The notes: generated by a model from the sequence alone, not told the origin. DNA of 64,000 nt from Kingdonia uniflora (GCA_014058105.1 JACGCM010001129.1:2491001-2555000), one strand, 5' to 3'; shown: positions 36,171 to 47,063, counted from the first letter of the stretch. A program made the numbers and translations.

Positions 36171-37307
36171 TTCCACAACCTCAGGAATCTGGTCTTGATA
36201 CTTGATCACAAAATTTTTCAAGAAAACAGTCCCAGTCAAAAATAGCACTGTTGGTATATTAATGTCTTTCTTAACCAGAAGACCCTTTGACATGAGAACC
36301 TGCAGAACTGAACACCTGGGTATAATCCTCTTCTCAAGACTACATAACATCAGCTTAGGGTACTTACAAACCACTAAAGGCTTCCACTCCATTTTTTTTT
36401 TAAAGAAATTCATCAATTCCCTGATTTTCTTCTCTGAAGTGTTCATAATCAAAGGTTGCAATCTGAATGCTGTATGAAACTCTTCGTCCGACCAGCCAAA
36501 ACTTTTATAAGCTTCCATTTTCTGTTCCCATTTTAATTCACTTAGCCGTATCACCGTTGTGAGAGCTGAAATGAATCCTTTACCTTTAGGATCAAAACCC
36601 AAATTCCTAACCTTCAAGATGCTTACCTCCAGATGCTCAGATTTTAGTATCAGTACTGATGGCTGACGAATTATGACCCTTGATATATCGGGTTCAGTTA
36701 AACCATAGGTTTGCAACATCAATATGTTTGGTCTCATTGATTTCTCTGCATTGCACAAAAGTAGAGGGACGTAGTTCTTGAGCATGGCTACGAGTTTGTC
36801 GTTAGTGTGCACAAAGGCTTTAATGAAATTACAAGATGGGATGATTTGGTTCTCCAGGTCCCTTGATAGGAGTATAGGCCTCCCAGAGATCATCTTTGCA
36901 AGCTCAGGAGTTGATATGCCCAATGATTTGAAAAACTTGAACTTGGGTTTAATGGTTTCGTCCGGGTTGGCTAGAAGCAAAGAAGGGCGTTTGGTGATGA
37001 AGTCTGCAATTTGGACATCGGTGAACCCTTGATCTCTGAAGAGCTCAACAACAGAGTTTGCCTCCTCCAAAGACCTAATTTTAATCTTTTTTGACACCGA
37101 CTTAGCCGATTCTAACGACCCACAAGAGTTTAGGAGGTAAGAAACAGTGAGTGATTCCTCATTTGTTGATTCTGATATTGATTTAAGAGATTGGGCTTGA
37201 AGAAACCAAACATGGGGTCTTGTTGTTGTTAAAGAAGTTATACTACTACTACTACAACAACTACTAGTTCTACTAATTAGAGCTTTTTTGCAGAGAAATC
37301 GAAACAT
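36150..37307 (-). CDS. mTERF family protein (intact ORF)
   Basis: This is the only uninterrupted host gene of length here: 385 residues from MFRFLCKKALIS. An upstream in-frame ATG at 37337 would add 10 residues, but paralogs start at MFRF. The N-terminus (Ser/Thr-rich, few acids) suggests organelle import. The body holds mTERF repeats, for example FITKRPSLLLANPDETIKPK, FFKSLGISTPELAKMISGRP and IIRQPSVLILKSE, ending KYPKLMLCSLEKRIIPRCSV and IPEVVEAYQGKH. A single-exon structure is normal for this plant subfamily. Compared with paralogs it lacks the last dozen residues, because a +1 base creates an early stop. I expect a role in organelle transcription or RNA maturation, as known for other plant mTERFs; the specific target is unknown. 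Confidence 0.9.
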   Translation of the reverse strand: MFRFLCKKALISRTSSCCSSSSITSLTTTRPHVWFLQAQSLKSISESTNEESLTVSYLLNSCGSLESAKSVSKKIKIRSLEEANSVVELFRDQGFTDVQIADFITKRPSLLLANPDETIKPKFKFFKSLGISTPELAKMISGRPILLSRDLENQIIPSCNFIKAFVHTNDKLVAMLKNYVPLLLCNAEKSMRPNILMLQTYGLTEPDISRVIIRQPSVLILKSEHLEVSILKVRNLGFDPKGKGFISALTTVIRLSELKWEQKMEAYKSFGWSDEEFHTAFRLQPLIMNTSEKKIRELMNFFKKKMEWKPLVVCKYPKLMLCSLEKRIIPRCSVLQVLMSKGLLVKKDINIPTVLFLTGTVFLKNFVIKYQDQIPEVVEAYQGKH

Positions 37308-37640
37308 TGCTAACGAATTTGAAACAATTTCAATCAAAACTTACTTGGTTTTCAAACAATTTCGCTTTCTTCCCAAGAGAATAACAAACCCTAGAGAATA
37401 CAATCAAGATGAAATCTGCTTTTCTTTATAGAGAGACAAACGAGTCGTTGTACGTTAAACAACGACTAAAACAAGTTGTTGTCTAGTTTCCCGCTTCTTA
37501 ATTAAGTTTTAACGTTGAGATGCCACAACATTAGGCATTTTTGTCATCAGGCTAAACCGTGTTTCTCAACGTCAAACGGCACAAAAAATTAGAGCATTTG
37601 TGAGATGATTCGATTAGGACTCGTGGTGTGAAGGCCAATA
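37308..37640. other. mTERF-2 upstream region
   Basis: It contains the 5' leader shared with the other mTERF copies (TCAAAACTTACTTGG region) and non-coding DNA with inverted TTAAAC/GTTTAA-like words. No other gene is seen. Confidence 0.5.
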
Positions 37641-38227
37641 CTACGAAACAAAACATTTGGGATTCTATCTAAATGCAATTGTTCACACTTGACAAGAGGA
37701 AATACTTAGAATCTTAAATACAACATTTATTCGCATTATCACTTGCTAATCAGAAACCTCAAGGAAATACATGAAACAAGGGAGCGCGCTTGACAACCAC
37801 TCAAGGAATCCCATTCAAAATTTTCATCAGCAATATCTCAGTTTCCTAAATCCTCCACCTCTCTTCTTATGTATGTAACAGTCATAACGAATACTTTTAC
37901 TGCAAGTGAATGGAATTGGCAGCAGCCCCATTTTAATTTCCGCACAGGGCCTTGCAACTACTTGGACCGGCCCTGTGTGTCACCACGTAGATAGCTATAA
38001 CGAATACTTTACTGTAGGATCAAAACCCACGATTTGAAGTATTCAATCTTGGGTTTAAGGGTTTCTTCTGGTTTAGGGATAAATACCGAACGACGCTTGG
38101 TAATGATATTGGCAAAATCATTGGTTCTGAACAACTCAAGAACAGAGTTTGCTTCCTCTGAAGACTTTATTTTGAGCTTCTTTAAAGCTTTTGTTGTGGA
38201 TTCTAACGAGAAACCAAACAAGTTCAT
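37640..38227 (-). pseudogene. mTERF fragment 3 with 3' flank
   Basis: On the minus strand, 38227-38009 reads LFGFSLESTTKALKKLKIKS, then EEANSVLELFR, IITKRRSVFIPKPEETLKPK and IEYFKSW, corresponding to about residues 55-125 of the intact copy. The N-terminal codons and everything after the second repeat are missing. The stretch 37690-37830 matches the 3' flank of mTERF-2, so an internal deletion joined the early part of the gene to its downstream flank. A 9-bp inverted repeat pair (CACAGGGCC/GGCCCTGTG, 37943-37977) sits at this junction. Confidence 0.75.
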
Positions 38228-38829
38228 GAAATAGGTTCACACTTCACACTTCACACATTATTATGGTTCAAAGTTCATGTGCTACATCAGTAGTCTTTCA
38301 GTTTACCTTAAGAACAAAGAGACCAAGAAAATTCATTCGGGGACGGATTTTAAGATCTGGAAGTGGATGGCCATGACAGTTACTGATACTTGACGTAACA
38401 TAGTTCACCTGATGTTCGTATAATCCAAACTGGAAAAGAAGGCGATTAGTTTGTCTAAGTCATTTTTCTGTCCAGAAACGTGTATGTGAGTCATTACTAT
38501 CCAGTACCGTCATCAACTGTATGTATACGATAATCTGATACTGAGTACTGCAAAATTCTCCAGGGCTTACCGGAGTAAGATGGCATCTCCCCTGTACAGT
38601 ATTGTACAAATTGCACTTTTAGTCAAGGTAAATGTTATGTTGATTTCCCACGGAAGAAAAAGAAAAAAGGTACAACGCATAAAGTTCCACTATTTTCTTA
38701 ATTATACATCTCGTTCAAAGTTCATATCATAATCATTTATCTATAAAGAAACATCAACACGAATCCATTGAGACCCTAACATTGTGAACAAATGAAAGAC
38801 AATAATTCCTTTAACTGACTAGTTGAGCT
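38228..38829. other. Intergenic, nothing recognised
   Basis: No protein-like frame on either strand. The last five bases (GAGCT) are the left target duplication of the following LTR element. Confidence 0.5.
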
Positions 38830-39187
38830 TAATCCACAATACGAATAGCAAAACCCTAATTAGCATAAAAGTACGAAGAACAATCCAACCGGTTGAGAAA
38901 AATCCGCTTAGAGCTTCAATTGCTTAATCATAATTAATTACAATCAAATTCCTCTCAAACCCTAAGTCTCTCTCCTAGAATTTCCATGGATCTCCCCTCC
39001 TAATCTTGCCTAGCATTGCCCCTTTTTATAAGGGTTACAAGTTCCTAGTTCCAATAGGACTTGCATAGCCTTGCCCCTTTTATAAGGGTTACAAGTTCCT
39101 AGTTACTTCCTACTGCTAAATTAGAGTAATACTCTAAATATAAGTAGGACAGTAAATTAGTGATACTTCATAAATCCTTCTAGATCA
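38830..39187 (-). repeat. 3' LTR of the small element, two TATA units
   Basis: Contains two tandem units of about 55 bp (from about 39010), each with TTTTATAAGGGTTACAAG, i.e. CTTATAAAA on the element's sense strand. It otherwise matches 40068-40487. Confidence 0.85.
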
Positions 39188-39375
39188 TGGCTCCCCCCTT
39201 TAGGAGCCTTGAGCTCCTGCTCGAGCTAGAACTGGAGATGTGGAAACTTGGAATTCCCCGTATCATGAGTGTACCACATCAATTTGTTGAGAAGTTTGCC
39301 CTTTCTACCGCTTCTAGTCGCAGTCACCCCCCTTTCTAGAATACCGTACTCCTTCAAAAAACTTTCTCGCTCAAT

Positions 39376-39963
39376 TCATAGATTTTTAACCGATGGTAGT
39401 CGAGTGTCTTCTGTTGAGTCTTCATCTAGTAGAGATAAGAATATATAATCGCTTTCAGATCTTATAGTAGTTAATACTCCCTTAAAATCCATCGAAGTAC
39501 TCTTCCAATGGCCATTAGATACTGTTAATTGAAGATCCAGTCCCAACTCCTGATTGGAAGACTTCAGCTGGTACTCGTAATTCTTTCTCCGTAGTAGCTT
39601 ATTGTGAATCACCACAATCTTTAGACTTGTATCATACTCGTGAGGTACAATCGACTGAATATGTATAACCTCCAATAATGCGGAACTTACTAGTATTGGT
39701 CATCTACCAAAACGATTGTCCTCTTTTTCGGCATCCACAAATCATTGAAAAATGGTGATATAAATCTTCAAATCAATTTTAAGATCTTTTCTAGGATTTG
39801 TAAACCTACCAACATCCGTGATTTCCTCGGATTTGGCATTTTTGGAATCTCTAGATTCATCGTCATCCCCCTCCTTCTCTTTGCTCCCTTTCTTCTTTTC
39901 ACGATCATGTCGTCTCTTGGAAGTATAAGCTTTTGAGATCTTGGCGATAGACATAATATTCAT
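39376..39963 (-). CDS. Internal ORFs of the small LTR element, unrecognised
   Basis: On the minus strand, 39963-39742 encodes MNIMSIAKISKAYTSKRRHD followed by a run of Lys/Glu/Asp (KKKGSKEKEGDDDESRDSKN). After a stop and frame change, 39675-39376 encodes a 99-residue segment, MEVIHIQSIVPHEYDTSLKI onwards, ending in an acidic SLLDEDSTEDTRLPS stretch. No zinc knuckle or capsid signature is visible. They may be a gag remnant, or exons of a captured host gene that I do not recognise. Both lie in the sense orientation of the element, directly after its primer site. Confidence 0.4.
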
Positions 39964-40067
39964 CTTCTTCTAATTAGATCTCTTCCTAGATTGCTTGAGT
40001 CGGTCGCATGTCGAAACCATAAACCACAATCTCCCAAGGATGAACGAAACATCGTTCTGATACCACT

Positions 40068-40487
40068 TAATCCATAATACGAATAGAAAAACCATAATTA
40101 TCATAAAAGTACAAAAGAACAATCCAATCGATTGGGAAAAATCTCTTTAGAGCTTCAATTGCTTAATCAAAATTAATTACAATCGAATTCCTCTCAAACC
40201 CTAAATGTTTCTCCTAGAATTTCCATAGATCTCCCCTCCTAATATTGCCTAGCCTTACCCATTTTTATAAGAGTTACAAGTTCCTAGTTCCAATAGGACT
40301 TGCCTAGCCTTGCCCCTTTTATAAGGGTTGTAAGTTCCTATTTATAATAGGACTTGCCTAGCCTTGCCCCTTTTATAAGGGTTACAAGTTCCTAGTTACA
40401 ATAGGACTCCTACTGCTAAATTAGAGTAATACTCTAAATAGAAGTATGACACTAAATTAGTGATACTTCATAGATCTTCCTAGATCA
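40068..40487 (-). repeat. 5' LTR of the small element, three TATA units
   Basis: Same sequence as the left LTR but with three tandem 54-55 bp units (about 40247-40410) instead of two, which explains most of the 62-bp length difference. Each unit has CCTAGCCTTGCCCCTTTTAT-like sequence, i.e. a TATAAAAGGGG box on the minus strand. Confidence 0.85.
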
Positions 40488-40729
40488 GAGCCTAAAATTA
40501 CATAAAACTCAGCCTCATATTTACCCAAACTCCGCCAACACTTCCAAATGATAATGTTCATTAACTGTTATATAAGGCAAATTCTGCAACAGATTTACCC
40601 AAATTCCTTCAAGGATCTCATCTAGATAATTCATTAACAGTATTATGAACCTCTTCAACAATGTCATCTCAAACAAAGCTTGAAACTAGTATTACGGGGG
40701 CACACATGTTCCTCGAGCAGACCCACTCG

Positions 40730-41239
40730 TAGGGCCGTAAATGGATCGGATTGGTATCAGATGTATACAAAGTCGTACCCGATCAGAAGTTATATCAAGT
40801 GAATCCAAATCCAAATAAGAGAAGCCCTATCCAAATCCAATTTTTATTCAGATATCCATTCAAATAATATACACAATATATGTTATTTGCTTCAATAATT
40901 ATTGCAAGGCAACACAATCTAAATGAAAGACAATTTTTATTTAGATATTAATAAACTACGATAACTAAATTAGATTTTATATAGAAACTTCTAATTAGAG
41001 TTATGAACATAAGGATATATGTAATATTTATGTACAAATAAAAATATATTTAGAAATATTAGTACTTTTAAATCTGATTCGGATGTATAATTGACTGGAT
41101 AGGGTAACATCCAAATCCAAATCCGAAACTACTTCGAATCCTAATTTGACATCCATACCCGATACAAAATAATAAATATCAAATTCAAATCCAAATTTTT
41201 TGGATCGGATCGGATTTTATCCAACCTATTAACTGCCTA
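40730..41239. mobile_element. hAT-type MITE, 510 bp
   Basis: Imperfect terminal inverted repeats start TAGGGCCGTAAATGGATCGG on + and TAGGCAGTTAATAGGTTGG on -. The flanks CCCACTCG (40722-40729) and CCCACTGA (41240-41247) match at six of eight bases, the target size for hAT elements. The interior is AT-rich and non-coding, with several inverted AAATCCAAATCC words near both ends. Confidence 0.72.
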
Positions 41240-41363
41240 CCCACTGACATGAAAACTGAACATTTAGGGTATACAGTATCCTCTTATTGCCCAGTTCTAA
41301 AGTGAACATTCAGAACAAAACATTTAAAACAACGACATTAAGCATTTGATGAGGTAAAACGGA

Positions 41364-41645
41364 GAGTGCATTTTTGTTGTTTCCATTTTTCGTTGTTTTT
41401 ACGGTTGCTCCAATCGGATAGTTACACGTGGACACTATGAGTTGTCAAATATTTGAACTCTACCTCTCTCCCTACCCGAGATTTTTTTGGGCAGCCTTCC
41501 GGGTCCCACCGACTCATTACTCTTCTCTTTTCCTCTCTCATCTCTTTTCCTCTCTCCTCTTCTTCTTTCTTCCTTTCTCTTTTCTCTTACTCCTTCTCTC
41601 TCCTCTTCTTCTCCCCTCTTGCTCCCACACTACCACCATCATTGT
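41364..41645 (+). repeat. MULE left terminal inverted repeat
   Basis: The first 170 bp match the right end closely. The remaining CT-rich part differs by an indel of about 50 bp, and both sides converge again on ACTACCACCATCA. A CACGTG core lies at 41425-41430, inside TTACACGTGGAC. The CT-rich stretch resembles a plant core promoter/5' UTR. A GT donor after CAAATCAAAAG (about 41660) suggests transcription begins in the TIR. Confidence 0.88.
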
Positions 41646-42008
41646 GCTTCAAATCAAAAGGTATAATTGCTTCCACGTTTACATACTTTTCTCTCATATT
41701 ATAATAATTTGGTAGTTGCTTCCAAACTTCCACGTTTCATACTTTTCTCTCATATTATAATAAGTTATTTTTTTTGCCCTAAAATTTATATGTGAAGTCT
41801 CTACTCCAACTTGAATGCGACCTCTGTTTAGCACAAATAAATATAATTCTTTATTTTTATATTTATCTTTTTATCAATATTTCTTAAATAATAAAAGTAA
41901 ACAACTTTAATTAATAAAATTCTATAACATATTCCTTAAGTCTTGTATTCTTATTAAATTTAAACATGTAGGTTAGTGTTTCACAAGATAAATAATTAAG
42001 AGGTGTTA

Positions 42009-45000
42009 ATGGTGCAACCCAACACACCTCCAACATTTATTCCATCGGATGTTGAGAATGAAGTGGACGAACCAATTGTCACGGTAAGAATCGTTCCTAA
42101 GTTGCTTATGTAATTTATGTTTAATTATTATTATATATTTACATATAACTTGTTTTACCTATTTCAAATCATGATGATAGCAAATATAATTTCCGATGAT
42201 TGTACATATTTGGTACTCTTTAAATACCGCAGATGGACAACGAGGAGGAGGAAATTATAGAATTGGGTGATGATCAAGAAAGTGATGAAAAAAATGTTGT
42301 CAGTGACGATGAGATCAATACTAAAGAAACTAACGAGATGTTTAGTAATTATCAGATACCTACTCTTGGAATGGATTTTGGTTCAGAAGAAAAAGCATAC
42401 AAGTGTTATAATTTTTATGCAAGATATGTTGGGTTTAGTGTAAGAAAACACCAAATCACAAGAAATAAAGCTAATGGGACTATCATTAGAAGAAAAATTT
42501 GTTGTTCAAATGAGGGTACTTACCAGAAAAAAATTACTCCCAAGAAAAAAAGGAGAGAAAGAAGGTCTGGGTGTCTTGCTATGCTTGAGATTAGATTAAA
42601 CGTTAATGGAAAATACCGAGTAACAAAATTTTTGGAAGAGCACAATCATGAACTAGTTGATGCATCAAGTGCGCATTTATTGAGGTCTCAACAAAAGATA
42701 ACACCTGAGCAAGCCTCGATGATTATTAAAATGCGAGCTGCTGGAATTCCTGGATGCCAAATATTTTGTTACATGCGAGGGGAAGCGGGTGGAGCTCAAA
42801 ATCTTAATTTTCTGAAGGAAGATTTTGATAACTTGATTATGAGAGCTCGTACCAAATTTTTACAGAAAGGTGATGCATTGTGTCTACTTGACTACTCCAA
42901 AAATAAGAAAGATGAGAACAAGTATTTTTTTTCTTCAATTCGGACTAACGAAGAAAACAAGATAACTGGTGTTTTTTGGTCGGATGCTAAATCAAGGAGC
43001 AAACGAGTTTTTTGGAGATGTTGTGTCATTTGATACAACTTATCTCACAAATAAATATAAGATGAAATGTGTTCCTCTGATTGGTTTAAATAACCATGGC
43101 CATACTATAATGTTTGGATGTGCTTTATTAGAAGATGAAACAACTGAGGCATTTATTTAGTGTTTTAGAACCTTTCTAGAAGCTATGGGTGGAAAACATC
43201 CAAAAGTAATATTTACAGACCAAGTAATGGCAATGATAAACGCTATCAACGAGGTACTTTCGGAAACTCACCATAGGTTATGTATTTGGCATATTTTTCA
43301 GAATGCTACAAAAAAAATTTGTCATGTTTTCAAAAAATACAAGTTCTTTTCAATGGAATTTAAGAAATGTATTTACGAACCAGAATTGGTTGAAGAGTTT
43401 GAAGATATGTGGCACAAATTAATTGATAAATGTAAACTACAAGAAAATGAGTGGTTGAACAGAATCTACAAGTTGCGCGAGAAATGGGCTCAAGTTTATG
43501 GCAGAAAACATTTTTGTGGAGGTATGACTACTACACAGAGAAGTGAGAGCATAAACAATTTTTTGAAAAAGTTTTTCACAAGAAAACTTTTTATTCGAGA
43601 GCTAGTAGGACAATACGACGTAGCAATGGCTGACAGAATTGAGACAAAAAGGAAGGCAAATAATCACACAAGACAAACAAATGCAAATCTTTATTCGAGT
43701 GGGTTGTTGAGCGTGAAGCGTCAAAGAAGTATACTACAAAAAATTTCGGAGAATTCCAGAATGAGATGGTCAAAGCATTTGATTTAAAGTTGGCATCTAC
43801 TGGTGACAATGAGGGTATATACACGTATAGTGCCTCCAAATTAGAAAATGCTGGAATGACTCGTTTGCTTACATACAAGCCATCAGAGAAGTTAGTGACT
43901 TGTAGTTGTAAGAAATTCGAATTTCATGGCTATCTTTGTTCTCATGCAATAAAATTATTTCGGGACTTGGAAGTGTCTAATTTACCATCACATTACTACT
44001 TGAAGAGATGGAGGATCGATGCTACAGAAGGCATAACATGTGATGCTCATGGAGACGCTATTATAGTTGACTGCCAGCCAGGTTTTACAGCTCGGTATAG
44101 CAAGCTATCACATTTAACTCAATATATTGTATCTTACGCTGCAAAAAATGATGCACTATATAGTCCAATTAGGACTGGGTTGCTAAAACTTAAAAGGAAT
44201 AGTAGACACCCATATTATTTCTCAAAAAGAGTCAGATGAGGAATCGCAGATTAGAAGCAACAAAAATTCGGGCGTTCCTAATGAAGATGCTGCAACTCAA
44301 GAGGTTATATTGCGAAATCCAAAACAAGCTGCAGCCAAAGATCAACAAAAACGTAGAATCAAGAGCTCACTGGAAAAAAAATAAAGCCAAGAAGATAAAG
44401 GTTCCTCCAAAACAATCAACAATGATTGTAGGTAAGTATAAAAAATTAGTTATTTATATTTTACGATAATATTTTCTTCCATACTTATTTTGTGCAATTA
44501 ATACAGAAAATAATAACCCCGAGGTTCAACATAATCCACACATGGCGTTGGAGGTGAGAGCGCGTACTAATATGATGCAACCGATATATACAGAGGTATG
44601 GTTTATTTTCTAGACATTTATTTACGATCTATTATAATTCTTTATGAATAATAAATTATGTTCTTGAATTTGTATTAGGTTGTACAACCTCAATTGCCTT
44701 ATGAATCAACGGGTTTGCATAATCAAGGATTTTATGGAGCAAGTTCTAGTTATATTAATTGGCATGTTAACCAAATGCATAACATTCAGGTAAAGGAAAG
44801 ATTATTTTGCATGTTGAAAATTTGTTGAATACAATGCTTAACTTTGATATCATATAATTAGGAGTCAAATGCAACGATAAATCAAGGCACATGGATGAGT
44901 CAACCTTTACATGGTGGTAGTTATTCCTATGATTTAAATTCATCATCCTCAAGCCAAGTGAATCCTTATGGAATGTCGTCTATTAGAGGAATTATGCATG

Positions 45001-45610
45001 CTTGCATAACCTCACAACCTTCAAACAATTTACAGGTATTTTAGGCTTCTGATTTAATTATATTATTTCGTCTAATTATTATAAATTAAAATTTTAAACT
45101 CTCTATTTGTAGGCATCAAGCCAACTTAACCCTTATGGAATGTCACCCATAAGACCAATTGTGACTAATTATAGGATGTCACTCCCTTCAGACAACTTGC
45201 ATGGATATCAGGTTTGCAATCTGATTGTATTTTGTACGTTTATAAATTTAGTCAGTTTCTTATAATTAACTATTTTTGTATAGACATCAAGGCAAGTTAA
45301 TCCTCAGGGAATCTCGCCCATCCGACCATTATTGCAGTACCATATAAACTCAAACCCTATCAACAACTCACAGTTTTCTCAGGTTTGTGAGTTATTTGTA
45401 TTTTTTCGGCTAATAAAGTATCAAATTTCTATTAACAATTGTCTCTCTCTATAGCTATCTCGTGAGGCACCAATACAAGAACCAAGAGGTCCTGTTCGTA
45501 TGCTAGATTTTACTAGTGATACAAGAAATTATTTCCAGGTTGGTAGGTGTTTAATAACTTGTTCTATCTTAATATTGTTAAATATTTCTTTCATGTATAT
45601 TACTTGTTAA
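42009..45610 (+). pseudogene. FAR1/FHY3-type MULE transposase, multi-exon, frameshifted
   Basis: Exon 1 (42009-42083) reads MVQPNTPPTFIPSDVENEVD; exon 2 starts at 42233. The FAR1 DNA-binding domain: KCYNFYARYVGFSVRKHQ, ending FLEEHNHELV. The MULE DDE domain: DVVSFDTTYLTNKYKMK (first Asp), KVIFTDQVMAMINAI (second Asp), HRLCIWHIFQNA and TTQRSESINNFLKKF (Glu). The SWIM zinc finger: VTCSCKKFEFHGYLCSHAIK. Defects are a 1-bp frameshift near 42993, a TAG at 43158 where Trp is expected, and frameshifts near 43700 and 44200. Six small exons follow: 44507-44595, 44679-44789, 44862-45035, 45113-45211, 45284-45382 and from 45455. They stay open with GT-AG introns. Intact proteins cut and join the TIRs in the nucleus. 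Confidence 0.92.
44862..45382 (+). repeat. Repeated exon modules at the MULE transposase 3' end
   Basis: Three consecutive exons share one module: SSQVNPYGMSSIRGIM (end of 44862-45035), ASSQLNPYGMSPIRPIV (45113-45211) and TSRQVNPQGISPIRPLL (45284-45382). The last two are both exactly 99 bp and phase 0 at each end, and all three end in Gln before GT. I infer exon duplication. Confidence 0.82.
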
Positions 45611-45979
45611 CAATGACAAAAGTCTTGATGAACGATGAAAAAGTCTAAACGAAGCTACCAAGAAAACGGAAAGATTGCGGAGTGATTCTACATTATTTAC
45701 GCTTTATTTTGATGTTTTGATTTAGTTTGACATGTTATGAGGCTAGTGGATCATAAATTTCTAAAGTTGTTATGCTTTAAATATTTAGTCTCATGATCGT
45801 TGCGTAGTTAATCTTGTTTTGATTAAGTAAATTGTAATGTCATCATAGTAACTTGCAAGACCCTTTTCAAAATGGATCCTCAATTCGTCATACCTGTTTC
45901 GATTTTTTGTTGTTTCCATTTTTTGTTTATGATAATTTACTTAATCAAAATGGTACATCTAAAAGAGATGCCTCATATT

Positions 45980-46640
45980 ACAGTGCTAGATATGTTCTTC
46001 AATGCATGCTCACGGCCATGGTAATAGCCATCAGAGTAATCTTCGTGATAACAACTCAAAACCTCAAATGTACATTAAGCTATTTGGCTATAAGAAACCA
46101 TTCTTAATCGGGAAAAAAGTTCAGACAACCCACATTCTTCGTAAGTCGGAAGTACAACTCCTCCTAAGGATTCCATCACCAAGCAGCCCTTGAACAACTT
46201 CTTGAACTCTCCCGTTGCATGTAGCAAGAGGCTCCCCATACTCAGATCTCACCCAAACCCCAAATCCCAAGGCTGGAAGACCCTCTGTGCTCAAATATTA
46301 GAGGATGTTTACTGAAATCTGGGAACAAATGCTTAAGAAACTCATCCATAATCTGATTAATTGAAGCAACAACTTCAGATTCAACAATCCCAACAGAGGC
46401 ATCAACTTCATATTCACCAATCTTTAGCATAAACTCAGTTACTATCAGCCCCAGAAAATGGATACAAATGGATGTATGGAAGGACAAAAATGGATGAAAA
46501 GAAACTCAACTCTTGGTTCATTCGAAGAAGGAGAGTTGTATGGCAGCTGTATTTCTTCAAATCTCAGCAACACACATCATCTAGTCCAACAAGAGGAAAA
46601 TCTCAGCAACCCACTATCAAACTCAAGCTTTCCACCATAG
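45980..46640 (-). pseudogene. Protein-like minus-strand stretch inside the MULE
   Basis: On the minus strand, 46487-46242 is open and reads EFMLKIGEYEVDASVGIVES, then EVVASINQIMDEFLKHLFPD and GSSSLGIWGLGEI. It continues past a stop with VWGASCYMQRES and, after more stops, EELYFRL.KNVGCLNFFPD. This looks like real coding that has decayed, convergent with the transposase. Overlapping plus-strand frames (46458-46640, MDTNGCMEGQKWMKRNSTLG) are also open, so the strand is not certain. I do not recognise the family. It may be a second element gene or a captured host fragment. Confidence 0.35.
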
Positions 46641-46829
46641 GAGAGTTCAGATGAAGATCAATTTAAATCAGTGATAATGATGAATTCGTACCCAGGAAAG
46701 TCCAATGCATGGATTCGGATTTTCCAGAATTTATAACTTAAAAAAACCATCAACTGGTAACCCTTGATGAAGTTCAAAACCTTCAGGGATCAAGTGATAT
46801 GAACTGGAAGTCTTATGTTCTTTAATTTT

Positions 46830-47063
46830 GATGTTTGGATTGATGGTGGTAGTCTGAGGCAAGTAGAGAAAGGAAGAGAGAAGAAGAGGAGAGAGGAAAA
46901 GAGAAGAGTAATGAATCGGTAGGACCCGGAAGGCTGCCCAAAAAATTTCGGGCAGAGAGAGAGGTAGAGTTCAAATATTTGACAACTCATAGTGTCCACG
47001 TGTAACTATCCGATTGGAGCAACGGCAAAAACAGCGAAAAATGGAAACAACAAAAATGCACTC
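46830..47063 (-). repeat. MULE right terminal inverted repeat
   Basis: The reverse complement matches 41364 onward, including the CACGTG core (46997-47002) and GGGCAGCCTTCCGGGTCC. Its CT-rich inner part is shorter than on the left. Confidence 0.88.

Larger units (their letters stand above)
38830..40487 (-). mobile_element. Small non-autonomous LTR retrotransposon, 1.66 kb
   Basis: Direct LTRs lie at 38830-39187 and 40068-40487. On the minus strand they start TGATCTAG. The primer site TGGTATCAGAAC (40055-40066, minus) adjoins the right LTR, and a polypurine tract AAAGGGGGGAG adjoins the left. Flanks GAGCT and GAGCC match at four of five bases. The 880-bp interior has no RT, integrase or protease. 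These features fit a TRIM/LARD-like or gag-only element moved in trans by a partner. Confidence 0.88.
41364..47063 (+). mobile_element. Mutator-like element with FAR1/MULE transposase, 5.7 kb
   Basis: Long terminal inverted repeats (41364-41645 and 46830-47063) start GAGTGCATTTTTGTTGTTTC on both strands. The flanking 9-mers TAAAACGGA (41355-41363) and TAAAACGAC (47064-47072) agree at seven of nine, the Mutator target size. Inside are a multi-exon FAR1/FHY3-like transposase gene on + and a protein-like stretch on - near the right end. Ends are complete but the transposase has frameshifts, so mobility would need a helper. Confidence 0.92.

Noticed and set aside
41428..41715. Two overlapping Leu/Ser-rich open frames
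   Set aside because: They lie in the CT-rich part of the MULE terminal inverted repeat and are open in two frames at once, a composition effect.
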